This document shows, one piece after another, positions 10,037-18,337 of a stretch of 64,000 nucleotides of DNA. Position 1 is the first letter of the stretch. Every line of letters starts with the position of its first letter. The DNA lies in NCBI GenBank assembly GCA_965218625.1, contig CBDCLG010000017.1, positions 62,001 to 126,000 on the forward strand, written 5' to 3'. The translations under genes were made by a program, and so were the position numbers. Source of the DNA: Bin5 sp965218625. GTDB lineage: Bacteria; Chloroflexota; Anaerolineae; Caldilineales; Caldilineaceae. Under the pieces are notes generated by a model, which saw nothing but the letters and a program-made list of their open reading frames with translations, had not been told where the DNA came from and searched no databases.

Positions 10037-10136
10037 CTTCGTTGGAGGAGGGGGTGTATCCCCGTACCATCGCAGGCGATCGGGCAAACGCACACAGTCC
10101 CGCTCTGAACGTCCACCGGATTCTGCGCACCGGCTT

Positions 10137-10910
10137 TCACGGCTTGCGGGCGATGAAGATCTGGCGTTCGCTGTGCGGGTGAAACGGGCTGCCGTCGAAG
10201 TCGCCCAGCAGATCATCGACCGCGAACCCGGCCTTTTCGAGCAGCCGGCAGCCCTCGTCGGGCCACCAGAAGCGGAGCGGGAAGGAGATCCGAGTCTGCG
10301 CGCTGCGCCCGTCAGGGAATAACTCCTCATAGATGAAAAGCGTATGCTGGAGCTGGCGGGCCGCGTCCAGGGAACGGGTCGTCCACTTCAACACCTGGGT
10401 GTTGCGTTCCGCGTCCTCCCAGCGATCGGCCAGCTCCTGAACGCCTGAAATCGACTCCAGATAGACCGCGTCCGGGTTGAAGAGATCGATCAGAAACAGG
10501 CCGCCGGCGCGCAGATGTCTGTAGGCGCATTCCAGCGCCTGCAGCTGCTCCGCCTGGGTCGTCAGGTGCATCAGCGTATTGCTCACGACGAAAACAAAGT
10601 CAAACGCGGTCTGCGCGAGTTGGAAGGCCGTCATATCGGCCTGTACCAATCCGATGCGGGACGCGTGGCCGTGTTGCGCGACTTTGCCGCGGGCGAGCGC
10701 CAGCAGCGCGCCGCTCCTGTCTATCCCGACCGGGTCACAGCCGGCGTCGGCCAGCGGGATCAGCACGCGACCGGTCCCGCAGCCAAGCTCCAGCGCGGCG
10801 CGGCCGGCTCGGCGGGCCGTCTGAACGACCAGCGGAATGTCGTCGGTAAAGTCGCGGTAGTCGCCGTCATAGAAACGGGCGAAGGCATCGAAGTCTACGC
10901 GCCCGGACAT
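10137..10910 (-). CDS. Class I SAM-dependent methyltransferase
   Basis: A 257-aa protein with the Rossmann motif I ALELGCGTGRVLIPLADAG, acidic motif II VGIDRSG, DMTAF and the post-IV motif LRAGGLFLIDLFNPD. The substrate is unknown. I chose the ATG at 10910 (MSGRVDFDAFARFYDGDY) since the family typically begins with a YD-containing helix just before motif I. The longer frame from 10979 reads into the greA upstream region. It is transcribed divergently from greA. Confidence 0.8.
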   Translation of the reverse strand: MSGRVDFDAFARFYDGDYRDFTDDIPLVVQTARRAGRAALELGCGTGRVLIPLADAGCDPVGIDRSGALLALARGKVAQHGHASRIGLVQADMTAFQLAQTAFDFVFVVSNTLMHLTTQAEQLQALECAYRHLRAGGLFLIDLFNPDAVYLESISGVQELADRWEDAERNTQVLKWTTRSLDAARQLQHTLFIYEELFPDGRSAQTRISFPLRFWWPDEGCRLLEKAGFAVDDLLGDFDGSPFHPHSERQIFIARKP

Positions 10911-11001
10911 CAGTCGCAACCTCCACAAAACCGGCGTCCGCATCGGACAGTCCGCCGTATACGGCGCGGCGGTCGGCACTGTTCACCAAGCGCCCTTGCT
11001 T

Positions 11002-11030
11002 TTGCGCTGTTCGGGCAATTGGTCTATAAT
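11002..11030 (+). promoter_or_regulatory. Sigma-A type promoter of greA
   Basis: TTGCGC (11002-11007), 17-base spacer, perfect TATAAT (11025-11030). The predicted start near 11037 leaves a leader of about 147 bases before greA. Confidence 0.75.
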
Positions 11031-11054
11031 CGTAGCGGATAAAGAGTTGCATGT

Positions 11055-11137
11055 GCCCCTGCGCAAGGGGGGCGGTGCCGACCTGGTGAAGCGGGTCGGC
11101 GTTTACTTTCATTGGGCCGCTTCGACGGCAGCGGCCC
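11055..11137 (+). promoter_or_regulatory. Structured greA leader: three consecutive hairpins
   Basis: Three perfect stem-loops in a row: CCCCT/AGGGG (11056-11070), GCCGACC/GGTCGGC (11077-11100) and GGGCCGCT/AGCGGCCC (11114-11137). None has a T-run, so they look like a structured 5' UTR or a leader-derived small RNA rather than a terminator. No Rfam family is recognised by eye. Confidence 0.55.
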
Positions 11138-11183
11138 GACCATAGGCGCGAAAGACGCCGCGCGCAATCAGCGAGCGAAAACC

Positions 11184-11660
11184 ATGAGTGAAAGCCCAGT
11201 TTACCTGACCCAAACCGGCTTGGATGCTCTGCAGGAGGAGTTGGACTATCTTGTCGGTAAACGACGACAGGAGATTGCCCAACAGATCGCCGAAGCCAAG
11301 GCTGAAGGCGATTTGAGAGAAAATGCCGGCTATGACGAGGCCAAAAACGCACAGGCATTTGTCGAGGGGCGTATCCGCGAATTGAAGGTCAAGATCCATC
11401 ATGCGCAGATTATCGACGAATCTGAAACTCCGGACAACCTGGTGGCCCTGGGGCGCCGGGTTGTCGTGCGCGAAAACGGCTACGACGACGAAGAGGTCTA
11501 CACGATCGTTGGCTCGACCGAAACCGATCCGACCAACGGACGCATCAGCAACGAAAGCCCGATCGGCAAGGCATTGATCGGCCGTACCGCGGGCGACGTG
11601 GTGCGCGTCGAGGCGCCGGCAGGAGAGATTGAATTCGAGATCGTCCGCGTTGAAGGCTGA
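11184..11660 (+). CDS. greA: Transcription elongation factor GreA
   Basis: Stimulates cleavage of backtracked RNA by RNA polymerase. The 158-aa protein has the N-terminal coiled coil (LTQTGLDALQEELDYL to EGDLRENAGYDEAKNAQAF, with the catalytic acidic D/E tip) and the C-terminal FKBP-like domain (ISNESPIGKALIGRTAGDVV). The ATG at 11184 (MSESPVYLT) is chosen over an upstream in-frame start because the coiled coil then begins as in the family. Confidence 0.95.
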   Translation: MSESPVYLTQTGLDALQEELDYLVGKRRQEIAQQIAEAKAEGDLRENAGYDEAKNAQAFVEGRIRELKVKIHHAQIIDESETPDNLVALGRRVVVRENGYDDEEVYTIVGSTETDPTNGRISNESPIGKALIGRTAGDVVRVEAPAGEIEFEIVRVEG

Positions 11661-11668
11661 ATGTCTCC

Positions 11669-11696
11669 CCGTTCAATGACAGCCATTACTGAACGG
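11669..11696 (+). other. Hairpin in the greA-lysS spacer
   Basis: CCGTTCA (11669-11675) pairs with TGAACGG (11690-11696) around a 14-base loop. It has no T-run, so read-through into lysS is likely. Confidence 0.4.
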
Positions 11697-11719
11697 CGCG
11701 CCGGCCAGGAGCAGGTATT

Positions 11720-13294
11720 GTGAAAGATGCCAGCCAGCTGTTCGACCCTGAAAACCTGAGCGACCAGGAGCAGAGCCGTCTGCAGAAGCTGGCCGCGTTG
11801 CGCGCGCGCGGGATCGACCCCTATCCGGCGCGCGTCAAGCGCACCCATTCGATCGCCGATGCCCGCGCGCTCTATCACGACGGCGCCGCCCGGCAGCCGA
11901 CCGTGAGTGTGGCCGGCCGGCTCAAGCGCATCCGCGTGATGGGCAAGGTCAGCTTCGCCGACCTGGATGATGGCAGCGCCCAGATCCAGCTCTTCGTCCA
12001 GCGGGACAACCTGCCTGACGGCTGGTACAACGAGGTGTGGAAGCGGCTTGTCGATCTGGGTGACTTCGTCAGCGCAACCGGGGCGCTGTCGGTAACCCGC
12101 AGCGGCGAGTTGAGCGTCACCGTTGACGAGATCGACTTCCTGGCCAAAGCGCTCAAGCCAATGCCGGACAAATGGCATGGCGTGCGCGATCCGGAGGTCC
12201 GCTATCGCCGCCGATACGTCGACCTGCTGGCCAACGAAGAGGCGCGCGACCTTTTCCGCGCGCGGGCCGCTGTCGTGCGCGCGCTGCGCGCCCATCTGGA
12301 CGACGCCGGCTTCCTCGAGGTCGAGACGCCGATTCTGCAACCGCTCTACGGCGGCGCGGCCGCACAGCCCTTCATCACCCACCATAATCAGCTCCACCAG
12401 GACCTATATCTGCGCATAAGCTTCGAGCTGTATCTGAAGCGGCTGATCGTCGGCGGCTTTCCCGCGGTCTACGAGATCGGGCGCGACTTCCGCAACGAGG
12501 GCGTCAGCTTCAAGCACAATCCCGAATTCACACAACTCGAATTCTACGAGGCATACGCCGACTACGAAGATGTGATGCGGCGCACTGAAGAGATGGTCGC
12601 CTTCACCGCCGAACAGGTGACCGGCAGTCCGATCGTCGACTGGCAGGGGCATACGATTGACTTCTCGCCCCCCTGGCCGCGCCTCCCCCTGCGCCAGGCG
12701 GTCCTGGACGCGTCCGGCATCGACTACGAGCAGTTTACCGATGCGGACAGCCTGCGCGCGCAGATGCGCAGCCGCGGAATCGAAGCCGCGTCCGAGGCGA
12801 ATTGGGGCAAACTGGTGGACCAGCTGCTCACGAAGTTTTGCGAGCATGCGCTCATACAGCCTACTTTTCTGGTCGATTACCCGCGCGATCTCAGTCCGCT
12901 GGCGAAGGGGATGCCCGATGATGAACGCATGGTTGAGCGATTCGAAGGCTTTGCCGCGGGGATGGAGCTCTGTAACGCATTCACCGAGCTGAACGATCCC
13001 GTCGACCAGCTGCAGCGTTTTCTGGACGAAAGCTACCGGGCGACGCATGGCGATGAGGAGGCGCATCCGGTCGATGTCGATTACGTCGAGGCGCTCAGCT
13101 ATGGGATGCCACCCACCGGCGGCTTCGGCATGGGCATAGACCGCCTGACGATGCTGCTCACCGACCGTGACACGATTCGCGAGGTGATCCTGTTCCCCCA
13201 CCTGCGCGAGCTCGACGACATCCCCCGCGACGCCGCAGACGCGCTCGAGGCGTCTGACGAAGTGGCGGTCCACGCTGGCAGCGGCGGTGCGTAG
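11720..13294 (+). CDS. lysS: Lysyl-tRNA synthetase (class II)
   Basis: Charges tRNA-Lys. Residues ~65-160 form the OB-fold anticodon-binding domain (VSVAGRLKRIRVMGKVSFADLDDGS). Class II motif 1 is near FLEVETPIL, motif 2 is GRDFRNEGVSFKHNPEFTQLE, motif 3 is GFGMGIDRLTMLLT. The start is GTG at 11720 with AGGAGCAGG just upstream. Length 524 aa is normal; about 20 residues at the C-terminus are extra. Typical lysine-enzyme 'QPLYGGAAAQPF' replaces the usual 'GGAxARPF'. Confidence 0.95.
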   Translation: MKDASQLFDPENLSDQEQSRLQKLAALRARGIDPYPARVKRTHSIADARALYHDGAARQPTVSVAGRLKRIRVMGKVSFADLDDGSAQIQLFVQRDNLPDGWYNEVWKRLVDLGDFVSATGALSVTRSGELSVTVDEIDFLAKALKPMPDKWHGVRDPEVRYRRRYVDLLANEEARDLFRARAAVVRALRAHLDDAGFLEVETPILQPLYGGAAAQPFITHHNQLHQDLYLRISFELYLKRLIVGGFPAVYEIGRDFRNEGVSFKHNPEFTQLEFYEAYADYEDVMRRTEEMVAFTAEQVTGSPIVDWQGHTIDFSPPWPRLPLRQAVLDASGIDYEQFTDADSLRAQMRSRGIEAASEANWGKLVDQLLTKFCEHALIQPTFLVDYPRDLSPLAKGMPDDERMVERFEGFAAGMELCNAFTELNDPVDQLQRFLDESYRATHGDEEAHPVDVDYVEALSYGMPPTGGFGMGIDRLTMLLTDRDTIREVILFPHLRELDDIPRDAADALEASDEVAVHAGSGGA

Positions 13295-13303
13295 GCTGGA
13301 CGC

Positions 13304-13321
13304 GGCGGCAAGCCTGCCGCC
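13304..13321 (+). other. GC-rich hairpin after lysS
   Basis: Perfect 7-bp stem GGCGGCA/TGCCGCC with a 4-base loop starting 9 bases after the lysS stop. There is no T-run; it may stabilise the 3' end. Confidence 0.45.
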
Positions 13322-13382
13322 CAACGGAGGCATATCGCACTGCAATTGGACGACTTGACCTGTTCGAAAATCAGTATTCGTA

Positions 13383-13411
13383 TTTGCCGCCATCCGAATT
13401 CATGGTATAAT
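13383..13411 (+). promoter_or_regulatory. Promoter of tatA
   Basis: TTTGCC (13383-13388), 17-base spacer, TATAAT (13406-13411). AAGGAG precedes the tatA ATG by a normal distance. Confidence 0.6.
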
Positions 13412-13480
13412 GCAGCGGCTGAGAAAGAAAGACCAACAGACGATGCGCTCCGCATTTTTGTGAGCTAAGGAGCTTAGCAC

Positions 13481-13762
13481 ATGCTATCTTTAGGAACACC
13501 TGAGTTGTCCCTGTTTCTGCTTGGTCCGACGCTGGGGCCGACAGAGTTGATCCTGATCCTGGTAATTGTCGTTATCTTCTTTGGCGTTGGACGGCTGCCG
13601 GAGGTGTTCGGCGGCCTGGGCAAAGGCCTTCGCGAGTTCCGCCGGGCCGCCAAGGATGGGGAGGAGGAGGAGGAAGACTCAGAGCAGGCAGATGCACCCC
13701 CCGCTGAGGAGAGCGCTGAGCCTGCAGTGGCTTCGGAGGCAAATCCACCGGAAAAGGCATGA
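13481..13762 (+). CDS. tatA: Sec-independent protein translocase subunit TatA
   Basis: Pore-forming component of twin-arginine export. The 93-aa protein has a single membrane helix ([15 protein letters not shown]), the hinge, and the amphipathic helix with the signature [20 protein letters not shown]. An acidic EEEEED tail follows. About 20 residues precede the membrane helix, longer than usual. The neighbour secG suggests an export locus, and a Tat-type signal is seen in the binding protein encoded at 22514-24115. Confidence 0.92.
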   Translation: MLSLGTPELSLFLLGPTLGPTELILILVIVVIFFGVGRLPEVFGGLGKGLREFRRAAKDGEEEEEDSEQADAPPAEESAEPAVASEANPPEKA

Positions 13763-13832
13763 CAGTGGCTGCGCCGACAAGGCGGCCTTTCCTGTTTTGC
13801 CACGCTTTTTGCGTCTGATCTGCGTGCGTAGC

Positions 13833-13867
13833 GGCCCGGTACCTTCGCTCGGTGTTCGGGCCTTTTT
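13833..13867 (+). terminator. Rho-independent terminator after tatA
   Basis: GGCCCG (13833-13838) pairs with CGGGCC (13857-13862), with an inner TACC/GGTG helix, followed directly by TTTTT. It lies 70 bases past the tatA stop. Confidence 0.75.
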
Positions 13868-13966
13868 GTCTGCGCATGGGTAGGGCAGCCGCGGCGGCGC
13901 CTGAACAGCAGCCGGCTGCCGAGACGTGCAGCGAACCGCTGCACGCTGAATTTTCTGAGGTGAACG

Positions 13967-14185
13967 ATGGATGTTTTCTTAATGATCGCAACGGTGATTG
14001 TTGCCATCACCTTGATCGGCATCGTCCTGTTGCAGGGTCAGGGTAGCGGCCTCGGTACTGCCTTCGGCGGCGATGCCGGGATCCATCGCACGCGCCGCGG
14101 CGTGGAAAAAACGATGTTCAATTTGACGCTGACGCTGGCGTCTCTCTTTCTCCTGCTCAGTCTGGTGACCGTTGCCCTTCATTAA
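13967..14185 (+). CDS. secG: Preprotein translocase subunit SecG
   Basis: Accessory subunit of SecYEG. The 72-aa protein has two membrane segments (MIATVIVAITLIGIVLLQ and LTLTLASLFLLLSLVTVAL) separated by the signature loop QGQGSGLGTAFGG. Length and topology match the family. Confidence 0.93.
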   Translation: MDVFLMIATVIVAITLIGIVLLQGQGSGLGTAFGGDAGIHRTRRGVEKTMFNLTLTLASLFLLLSLVTVALH

Positions 14186-14268
14186 CGGTCCTCAGTCGTC
14201 AGTTTTTAATTTTCAGTAACGGTCCAGGGCAGGTATCCGGGCAGTTGCTGGAGACTAGAAACTTTCCC

Positions 14269-16056
14269 ATGACGGATCAACAGTCCTTCGATAGGTCGGC
14301 CAATCCAGGACCGCAGAGCGCGCCCCCTCCGCCTCGCCTGCACTCGACGCCATCAGGATATCTGCCGGGACCGGTCGCGCTGCCGGAGTCGTCCCCGCCA
14401 TTGGGCCGCTATATCCGCTGGCAGCTGCTGCTGGCGGTCGTAGGCATCGCCCTGCTGACCCTCCTGATGGGCGTTACGGCATACAACGTCTCGACCGCCC
14501 TCATCCCGGAGCGGGGCGGCGTCTTCCGCGAAGGCGTCGCCGGCAACCCTCAATACATCAATCCGCTCCTGTGCCACACACACGACATCGACCGCGACCT
14601 GTGCAGACTCCTCTTCCGCGGCCTGACCCGCCTCGATCAACAGGGGCAGGTGGTGCCTGACCTGGCCGAGTCCTGGTCCGCCCCGGATGGGCTCGCCTAT
14701 ACCTTTCGCCTGAAAGAGAAACAGTACTGGCACGACGGCACTCCCGTAACGATCGATGATGTGCTGTTTACGATCGAGATGATGCAAAGTCCGGATTCGC
14801 CGATCCTGCCCGACCTGGCCGAGCTGTGGCGCTCCGTCACGGTCGAACGGGTCGATGACCGCGCCGTACGTCTCCTGCTCGACGAACCGTTTGCGCCGTT
14901 CCTCCAATTCACGACGGTCGGGCTGCTGCCGAAACATATCTGGCAGGACGTCCCTCCGGCAGAGTTGCGCGAGAGCCCCTACAATCTGCACCCGGTGGGC
15001 AACGGCCCGATGCGGGTGACCTTTGCTTCCGCCCAGCTATTGCGCCTCGAACGCAATCCGTACTCGGGTGAAGACATGCCCATGATCTCCGCCCTGGAGT
15101 TTCACTTCTATCCCGATTACCCTTCGATCTATGCCGCCTACGCCGATGGCGAACTCGACGGCGTGAGCCAGGTGATCCAGGACGATATCCAGCTGGTCCA
15201 GGACCGGACCGATCTGCAGCTGTTCTCGGCGCCGTTGTCGACCTATGTCGGCGTAACCTTGAACCTGCAGAACCCGGATGTCCCCTTCTTGCAGGATGCG
15301 CGGGTGCGCCGCGCGCTCTATCACGCGCTCGATCGCGAACGGCTTCTCGAAGATGTGGTCGGCGGGCACGGTCTGCTGGCCCCATCTCCGATTCCGTCGA
15401 ACAAGTGGGGCCACGCGCCGGACACGCCCGTCTACGACTATGACCCGGACGCGGCGCGGCGCCTCCTGGACGGGAGCGGCTGGGTCGATAGCGACGGCGA
15501 CGGCACGCGCGACAAGGATGGGCGGCCCATGCAGCTCATCCTGCTCACAAACGATGATGCCGCCCGCATCGCCCTCATCGAGCAGATCGCGGCGGACTGG
15601 CAGGCTGTCGGCGTCAAAGCCGTCGCGCAGAGTGTCACTTTCGTCGGGCTGGTCAACGACTTTCTGGTGCCGCGCCGTTTTGACGCCGTACTCGTCAGCT
15701 GGGACATTACCGGCGACCCCGACCCTTTCCCTCTCTACCACAGCAGTCAGATCGATATTGGCCAGAACTACGGTGGGTGGGCCAACGATGAAGCCGACGC
15801 GTTGATGACTGAGGCCAGAAGCACGGTGGACCAGGAGAAGCGCCGCGCGCTCTATGTCCGGTTTCAGCATCTCTTTGCCGCCGACATTCCCGCCATCCCC
15901 CTCTACTACCCGGCCTATACCTACGGCGTCAGCGAGCGTGTCAAGGCGGTGCAGATCGGGCCGCTGAACACGCCGGCCGACCGCTTCGCCACATTCCCCG
16001 ACTGGTACATTCTCACGCGCCGGGTCCCGGTTAACCAGCAGCTCAGCGAGAGATGA
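14269..16056 (+). CDS. Membrane-anchored ABC transporter substrate-binding protein, family 5 (oligopeptide/nickel type)
   Basis: A 595-aa extracytoplasmic solute-binding protein. Residues 1-45 are Pro-rich and cytoplasmic. Residues ~50-75 (WQLLLAVVGIALLTLLMGVTAY) are a membrane anchor without a lipobox. The rest is SBP_bac_5: GGVFREGVAGNPQYINPLL, LFRGLTRLD, DLAESWSAPDGLAYTFRLKE, WHDGTPVTIDDVLFTIE and VRRALYHALDRERLL. A Ca-site-like VDSDGDGTRDKDG occurs near residue 410. No permease or ATPase genes are adjacent, so its transporter is encoded elsewhere. The ATG at 14269 is favoured over one 8 codons upstream. Confidence 0.88.
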   Translation: MTDQQSFDRSANPGPQSAPPPPRLHSTPSGYLPGPVALPESSPPLGRYIRWQLLLAVVGIALLTLLMGVTAYNVSTALIPERGGVFREGVAGNPQYINPLLCHTHDIDRDLCRLLFRGLTRLDQQGQVVPDLAESWSAPDGLAYTFRLKEKQYWHDGTPVTIDDVLFTIEMMQSPDSPILPDLAELWRSVTVERVDDRAVRLLLDEPFAPFLQFTTVGLLPKHIWQDVPPAELRESPYNLHPVGNGPMRVTFASAQLLRLERNPYSGEDMPMISALEFHFYPDYPSIYAAYADGELDGVSQVIQDDIQLVQDRTDLQLFSAPLSTYVGVTLNLQNPDVPFLQDARVRRALYHALDRERLLEDVVGGHGLLAPSPIPSNKWGHAPDTPVYDYDPDAARRLLDGSGWVDSDGDGTRDKDGRPMQLILLTNDDAARIALIEQIAADWQAVGVKAVAQSVTFVGLVNDFLVPRRFDAVLVSWDITGDPDPFPLYHSSQIDIGQNYGGWANDEADALMTEARSTVDQEKRRALYVRFQHLFAADIPAIPLYYPAYTYGVSERVKAVQIGPLNTPADRFATFPDWYILTRRVPVNQQLSER

Positions 16057-16134
16057 ACCGCGCATGGGCGCGGCACGGCCGACTGCGCGTTGAAGCGGGA
16101 AATACCGGTTCGCAGGATACTGGCTGAATTTAAT

Positions 16135-16164
16135 TTGACAGGAAAATGGTCTGCGTGTTATAAG
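16135..16164 (+). promoter_or_regulatory. Promoter of the tRNA-Leu gene
   Basis: Perfect TTGACA (16135-16140), 18-base spacer, TATAAG (16159-16164); about 80 bases upstream of the tRNA. Confidence 0.75.
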
Positions 16165-16249
16165 AATCGTTACGGATTTGCAGCGGTGGAGAGGGTACTG
16201 CTGCCCGTGTGTGAAGGGTCGGACCGCCGGCCTTTGCGATCTACATATT

Positions 16250-16336
16250 GCCGCAGTGGCGGAATAGGAAGACGCGCTACGTTCAGGGCGTAGTGGGCAT
16301 TAGCTCGTGGGGGTTCAAATCCCTCCTGCGGCACCA
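16250..16336 (+). tRNA. tRNA-Leu (anticodon CAG)
   Basis: Acceptor GCCGCAG/CTGCGGC, anticodon stem CTACG/CGTAG around TTCAGGG, giving CAG. A long class II variable arm and the T-loop TTCAAAT follow. CCA is encoded at 16334-16336. Confidence 0.93.
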
Positions 16337-16338
16337 AA

Positions 16339-16370
16339 GGGACCCAGGCCACAACCCCGGGTTCCTTTTC
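16339..16370 (+). terminator. Rho-independent terminator of tRNA-Leu
   Basis: GGGACCC (16339-16345) pairs with GGGTTCC (16359-16365), followed by TTTTC; it starts 3 bases after the tRNA. Confidence 0.7.
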
Positions 16371-16428
16371 TATCTTTTCCGAATCGCGAGTGGCACGCAC
16401 CGCGCCCGTGTCCGGCAAGGAAAGAGAA

Positions 16429-16869
16429 ATGGGTCTTACCGGCGTCGCAATCAACCCAGGCCCGGCTGACGCAAGACGGCAGCGCCACCCTGCCTTCCCG
16501 GCGCTGATGCTGCTCGCGGCTGTCGTTGGCCTCTATTTCATCTTTCAGCATATCGACCAACTGCGCGAGTTGACCGTGGTGCAGGCGCAGATCGCGGAGA
16601 TGCGGCGCAACATTACGCTCGGCCAACAGAGTACGCTGGACCTGCAGGCCGAGTTGCACTACGCGACGAGCGACGAATACGTGGTTCAAATGGCGCGCGG
16701 TGAGTTAGGATACGTCCAGGACGGGGACGAGGTCTATATCCTGCTGGGTACGCACCCCGCGGCGGTGGAGAGTGCGCCCGCGGCAGTGCCCGCAGAGGTG
16801 GAGGAGGACGCCTTCCGCCCGCTGGATTGGAGCTGGTGGCAATCCCTGCTGCAGCGGTTCCGGGAATAG
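16429..16869 (+). CDS. FtsB/DivIC-like septum formation initiator
   Basis: A 146-aa bitopic protein. After about 25 cytoplasmic residues comes a membrane helix (LMLLAAVVGLYFIF), then a coiled coil (ELTVVQAQIAEMRRNITLGQQS) and the family motif ARGELGYVQDGDEVYIL near residue 95. A Glu/Pro/Trp tail follows. The ATG at 16429 has AAGGAAAGAG upstream; an in-frame ATG 13 codons earlier overlaps terminator-proximal sequence. It probably acts with FtsQ (encoded at 54.5 kb) in divisome assembly. Confidence 0.8.
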   Translation: MGLTGVAINPGPADARRQRHPAFPALMLLAAVVGLYFIFQHIDQLRELTVVQAQIAEMRRNITLGQQSTLDLQAELHYATSDEYVVQMARGELGYVQDGDEVYILLGTHPAAVESAPAAVPAEVEEDAFRPLDWSWWQSLLQRFRE

Positions 16870-16925
16870 ATGGCAGGCGCCCGCGCTCGAAGTAAGGTCG
16901 GTTCGCAAACGGAAAAGACGCCAAT

Positions 16926-16954
16926 TTGACGCACAGCGGCCGCTATGTTAGACT
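16926..16954 (+). promoter_or_regulatory. Promoter of the initiator tRNA
   Basis: TTGACG (16926-16931), 17-base spacer, TAGACT (16949-16954); the tRNA begins 15 bases past the -10. Confidence 0.65.
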
Positions 16955-16968
16955 GTCCTGTACTGTGT

Positions 16969-17040
16969 TGCGGGGTGGAGCAGTGGCAGCTCGTCGGGCT
17001 CATAACCCGAAGGTCGCAGGTTCGAATCCTGCCCCCGCTA
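16969..17040 (+). tRNA. Initiator tRNA-fMet (CAT)
   Basis: D stem GAGC/GCTC, anticodon stem-loop CGGGCTCATAACCCG with the three G-C pairs of initiators, T arm GCAGG/CCTGC. Position 1 (T) cannot pair with position 72 (T), the initiator hallmark, although C-A is the common version. CCA is not encoded (the text reads ACCT). Confidence 0.9.
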
Positions 17041-17054
17041 CCTCAGAAGTCAAA

Positions 17055-17090
17055 GAGCCGCCGAACCGAAATCGGTCGGCGGTTCCTTTT
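17055..17090 (+). terminator. Intrinsic-terminator-like hairpin between two tRNAs
   Basis: GAGCCGCCGA (17055-17064) pairs with TCGGCGGTTC (17076-17085), one G-T pair, with an inner CCG/CGG, followed by CTTTT. Only 7 bases then remain before the next tRNA. Confidence 0.65.
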
Positions 17091-17097
17091 GCAGTCA

Positions 17098-17171
<74 letters not shown>

Positions 17172-17253
17172 CTTCCCACATTGTGCTGAAATCCGAAAGC
17201 CGTTACGCGTATCCGCCGCGCCCTGCTCCCGCGCCGCTTCAACGCCGCCGCGC

Positions 17254-18324
17254 TCAGTCCGGCAGCCGGTACGAGCTGGCCTGGATACAGGTAACGCCAT
17301 CGTCGTCCTGGCCGTAGTAGGCGGTGCAGATCGAGCCGTCGGCCCGCTGCGCGGAGGTCGGGTAGCCAAGGTCGCCATTGGGGAAGTCATCGCGCAGGAC
17401 CATCTCGTTCCCGATATCCCAGCTGGCGCCGTCGTCGCTGCTCAGGCAGGCGCGGACCCCGAAAGGCGCCCAACGGCGGCCGTAGACGCACAGCAGGCGT
17501 CCATCCTGCAGGCGCAGCATGTGCGGCGGCAGGCCGCGCATCGGCGTCGGCTGCGCGCGGCTCCAGCTGCGCCCGCCGTCGTCCGAGTGGCACTGGTAGA
17601 GATGGATGTTCGCCTCCTGGTGCGTGCGCAGCTGTGCCAGCACGCGCCCGCCCGGCAGGGCCAGCAGCGCCGGCTCGTAAAATCCGATCTTGTCGTCGAG
17701 CGCGATCAGGGACGCGCCGGTCCAGGTGCGGCCCTGGTCGTAGGAGGGCACGACGAAGGACGGGCACGGGACCTGGCTCTCGTCGTAGCAGGGCAGCAGC
17801 AGGCTCCCGTCCTCCAGCTCGGTGATCGGGCGCAGTGTATAACCGGAAACAAATGGGGAGACATTGACGCGCGCGCTCCCGCTCCACGTGCGCCCGCCGT
17901 CCTCCGAGCGATGCACGTAGGTGCCCTCGGCGATCGGATAGGAGCTGGCCCAGGCAAAGCCCGGCCGCCGGTCATAACCGGCGTAGGCTGCATCGGCGTC
18001 AGCTGTGTCGAGCGAGATAAAGCTGTTGCGCGCCGTATTGACCAGCAGCACGCCGCTGGAGAGCTGCACCATGCCCGGGTCGTCCATGCCTGAGAAGTCA
18101 TATCCGGCGATCACCTGCGGCCCAGTCCAACTCTGACCGCCGTCCTCCGAGCGCAGCAGCATATTGAGCAGGTTCGGGTCGAGATGCGTGATGGTTGGAC
18201 GCCGCATCGTCTCGCAGAAGGCCAGCACCCAGTCGCCGTCGTGCAGGATCTTGATGTCCGGCCAGGCGCAGTAGGCGTGCGGGTTCCTGTAGATCAGTTG
18301 GTGCGTCAGGTCCGGCGGGCGCAT
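17254..18324 (-). CDS. Sialidase-like BNR-repeat protein
   Basis: A 356-aa six-bladed propeller protein with at least five Asp boxes: SEDGGQSW, SEDGGRTW, SYDQGRTW, SDDGGRSW and SSDDGASW. It has no signal peptide, so it is probably cytoplasmic, and the substrate is unproven; the family includes exo-sialidases and many uncharacterised glycosidases. GGAGGAA precedes the ATG at 18324, which lies 13 bp after the upstream Gfo/Idh stop. It is the last gene of the sugar-ABC operon and could act on the imported glycan. Confidence 0.8.
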   Translation of the reverse strand: MRPPDLTHQLIYRNPHAYCAWPDIKILHDGDWVLAFCETMRRPTITHLDPNLLNMLLRSEDGGQSWTGPQVIAGYDFSGMDDPGMVQLSSGVLLVNTARNSFISLDTADADAAYAGYDRRPGFAWASSYPIAEGTYVHRSEDGGRTWSGSARVNVSPFVSGYTLRPITELEDGSLLLPCYDESQVPCPSFVVPSYDQGRTWTGASLIALDDKIGFYEPALLALPGGRVLAQLRTHQEANIHLYQCHSDDGGRSWSRAQPTPMRGLPPHMLRLQDGRLLCVYGRRWAPFGVRACLSSDDGASWDIGNEMVLRDDFPNGDLGYPTSAQRADGSICTAYYGQDDDGVTCIQASSYRLPD

Positions 18325-18337
18325 GGGAATTCCTCCG

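Noticed and set aside
7463..10108. 881-codon plus-strand frame
   Set aside because: Mirror of nusA and ylxR, which have clear domains on the minus strand.
14269..16056. Complete ABC operon around the family 5 binding protein
   Set aside because: No permease or ATPase genes are adjacent; neighbours are secG and a tRNA.
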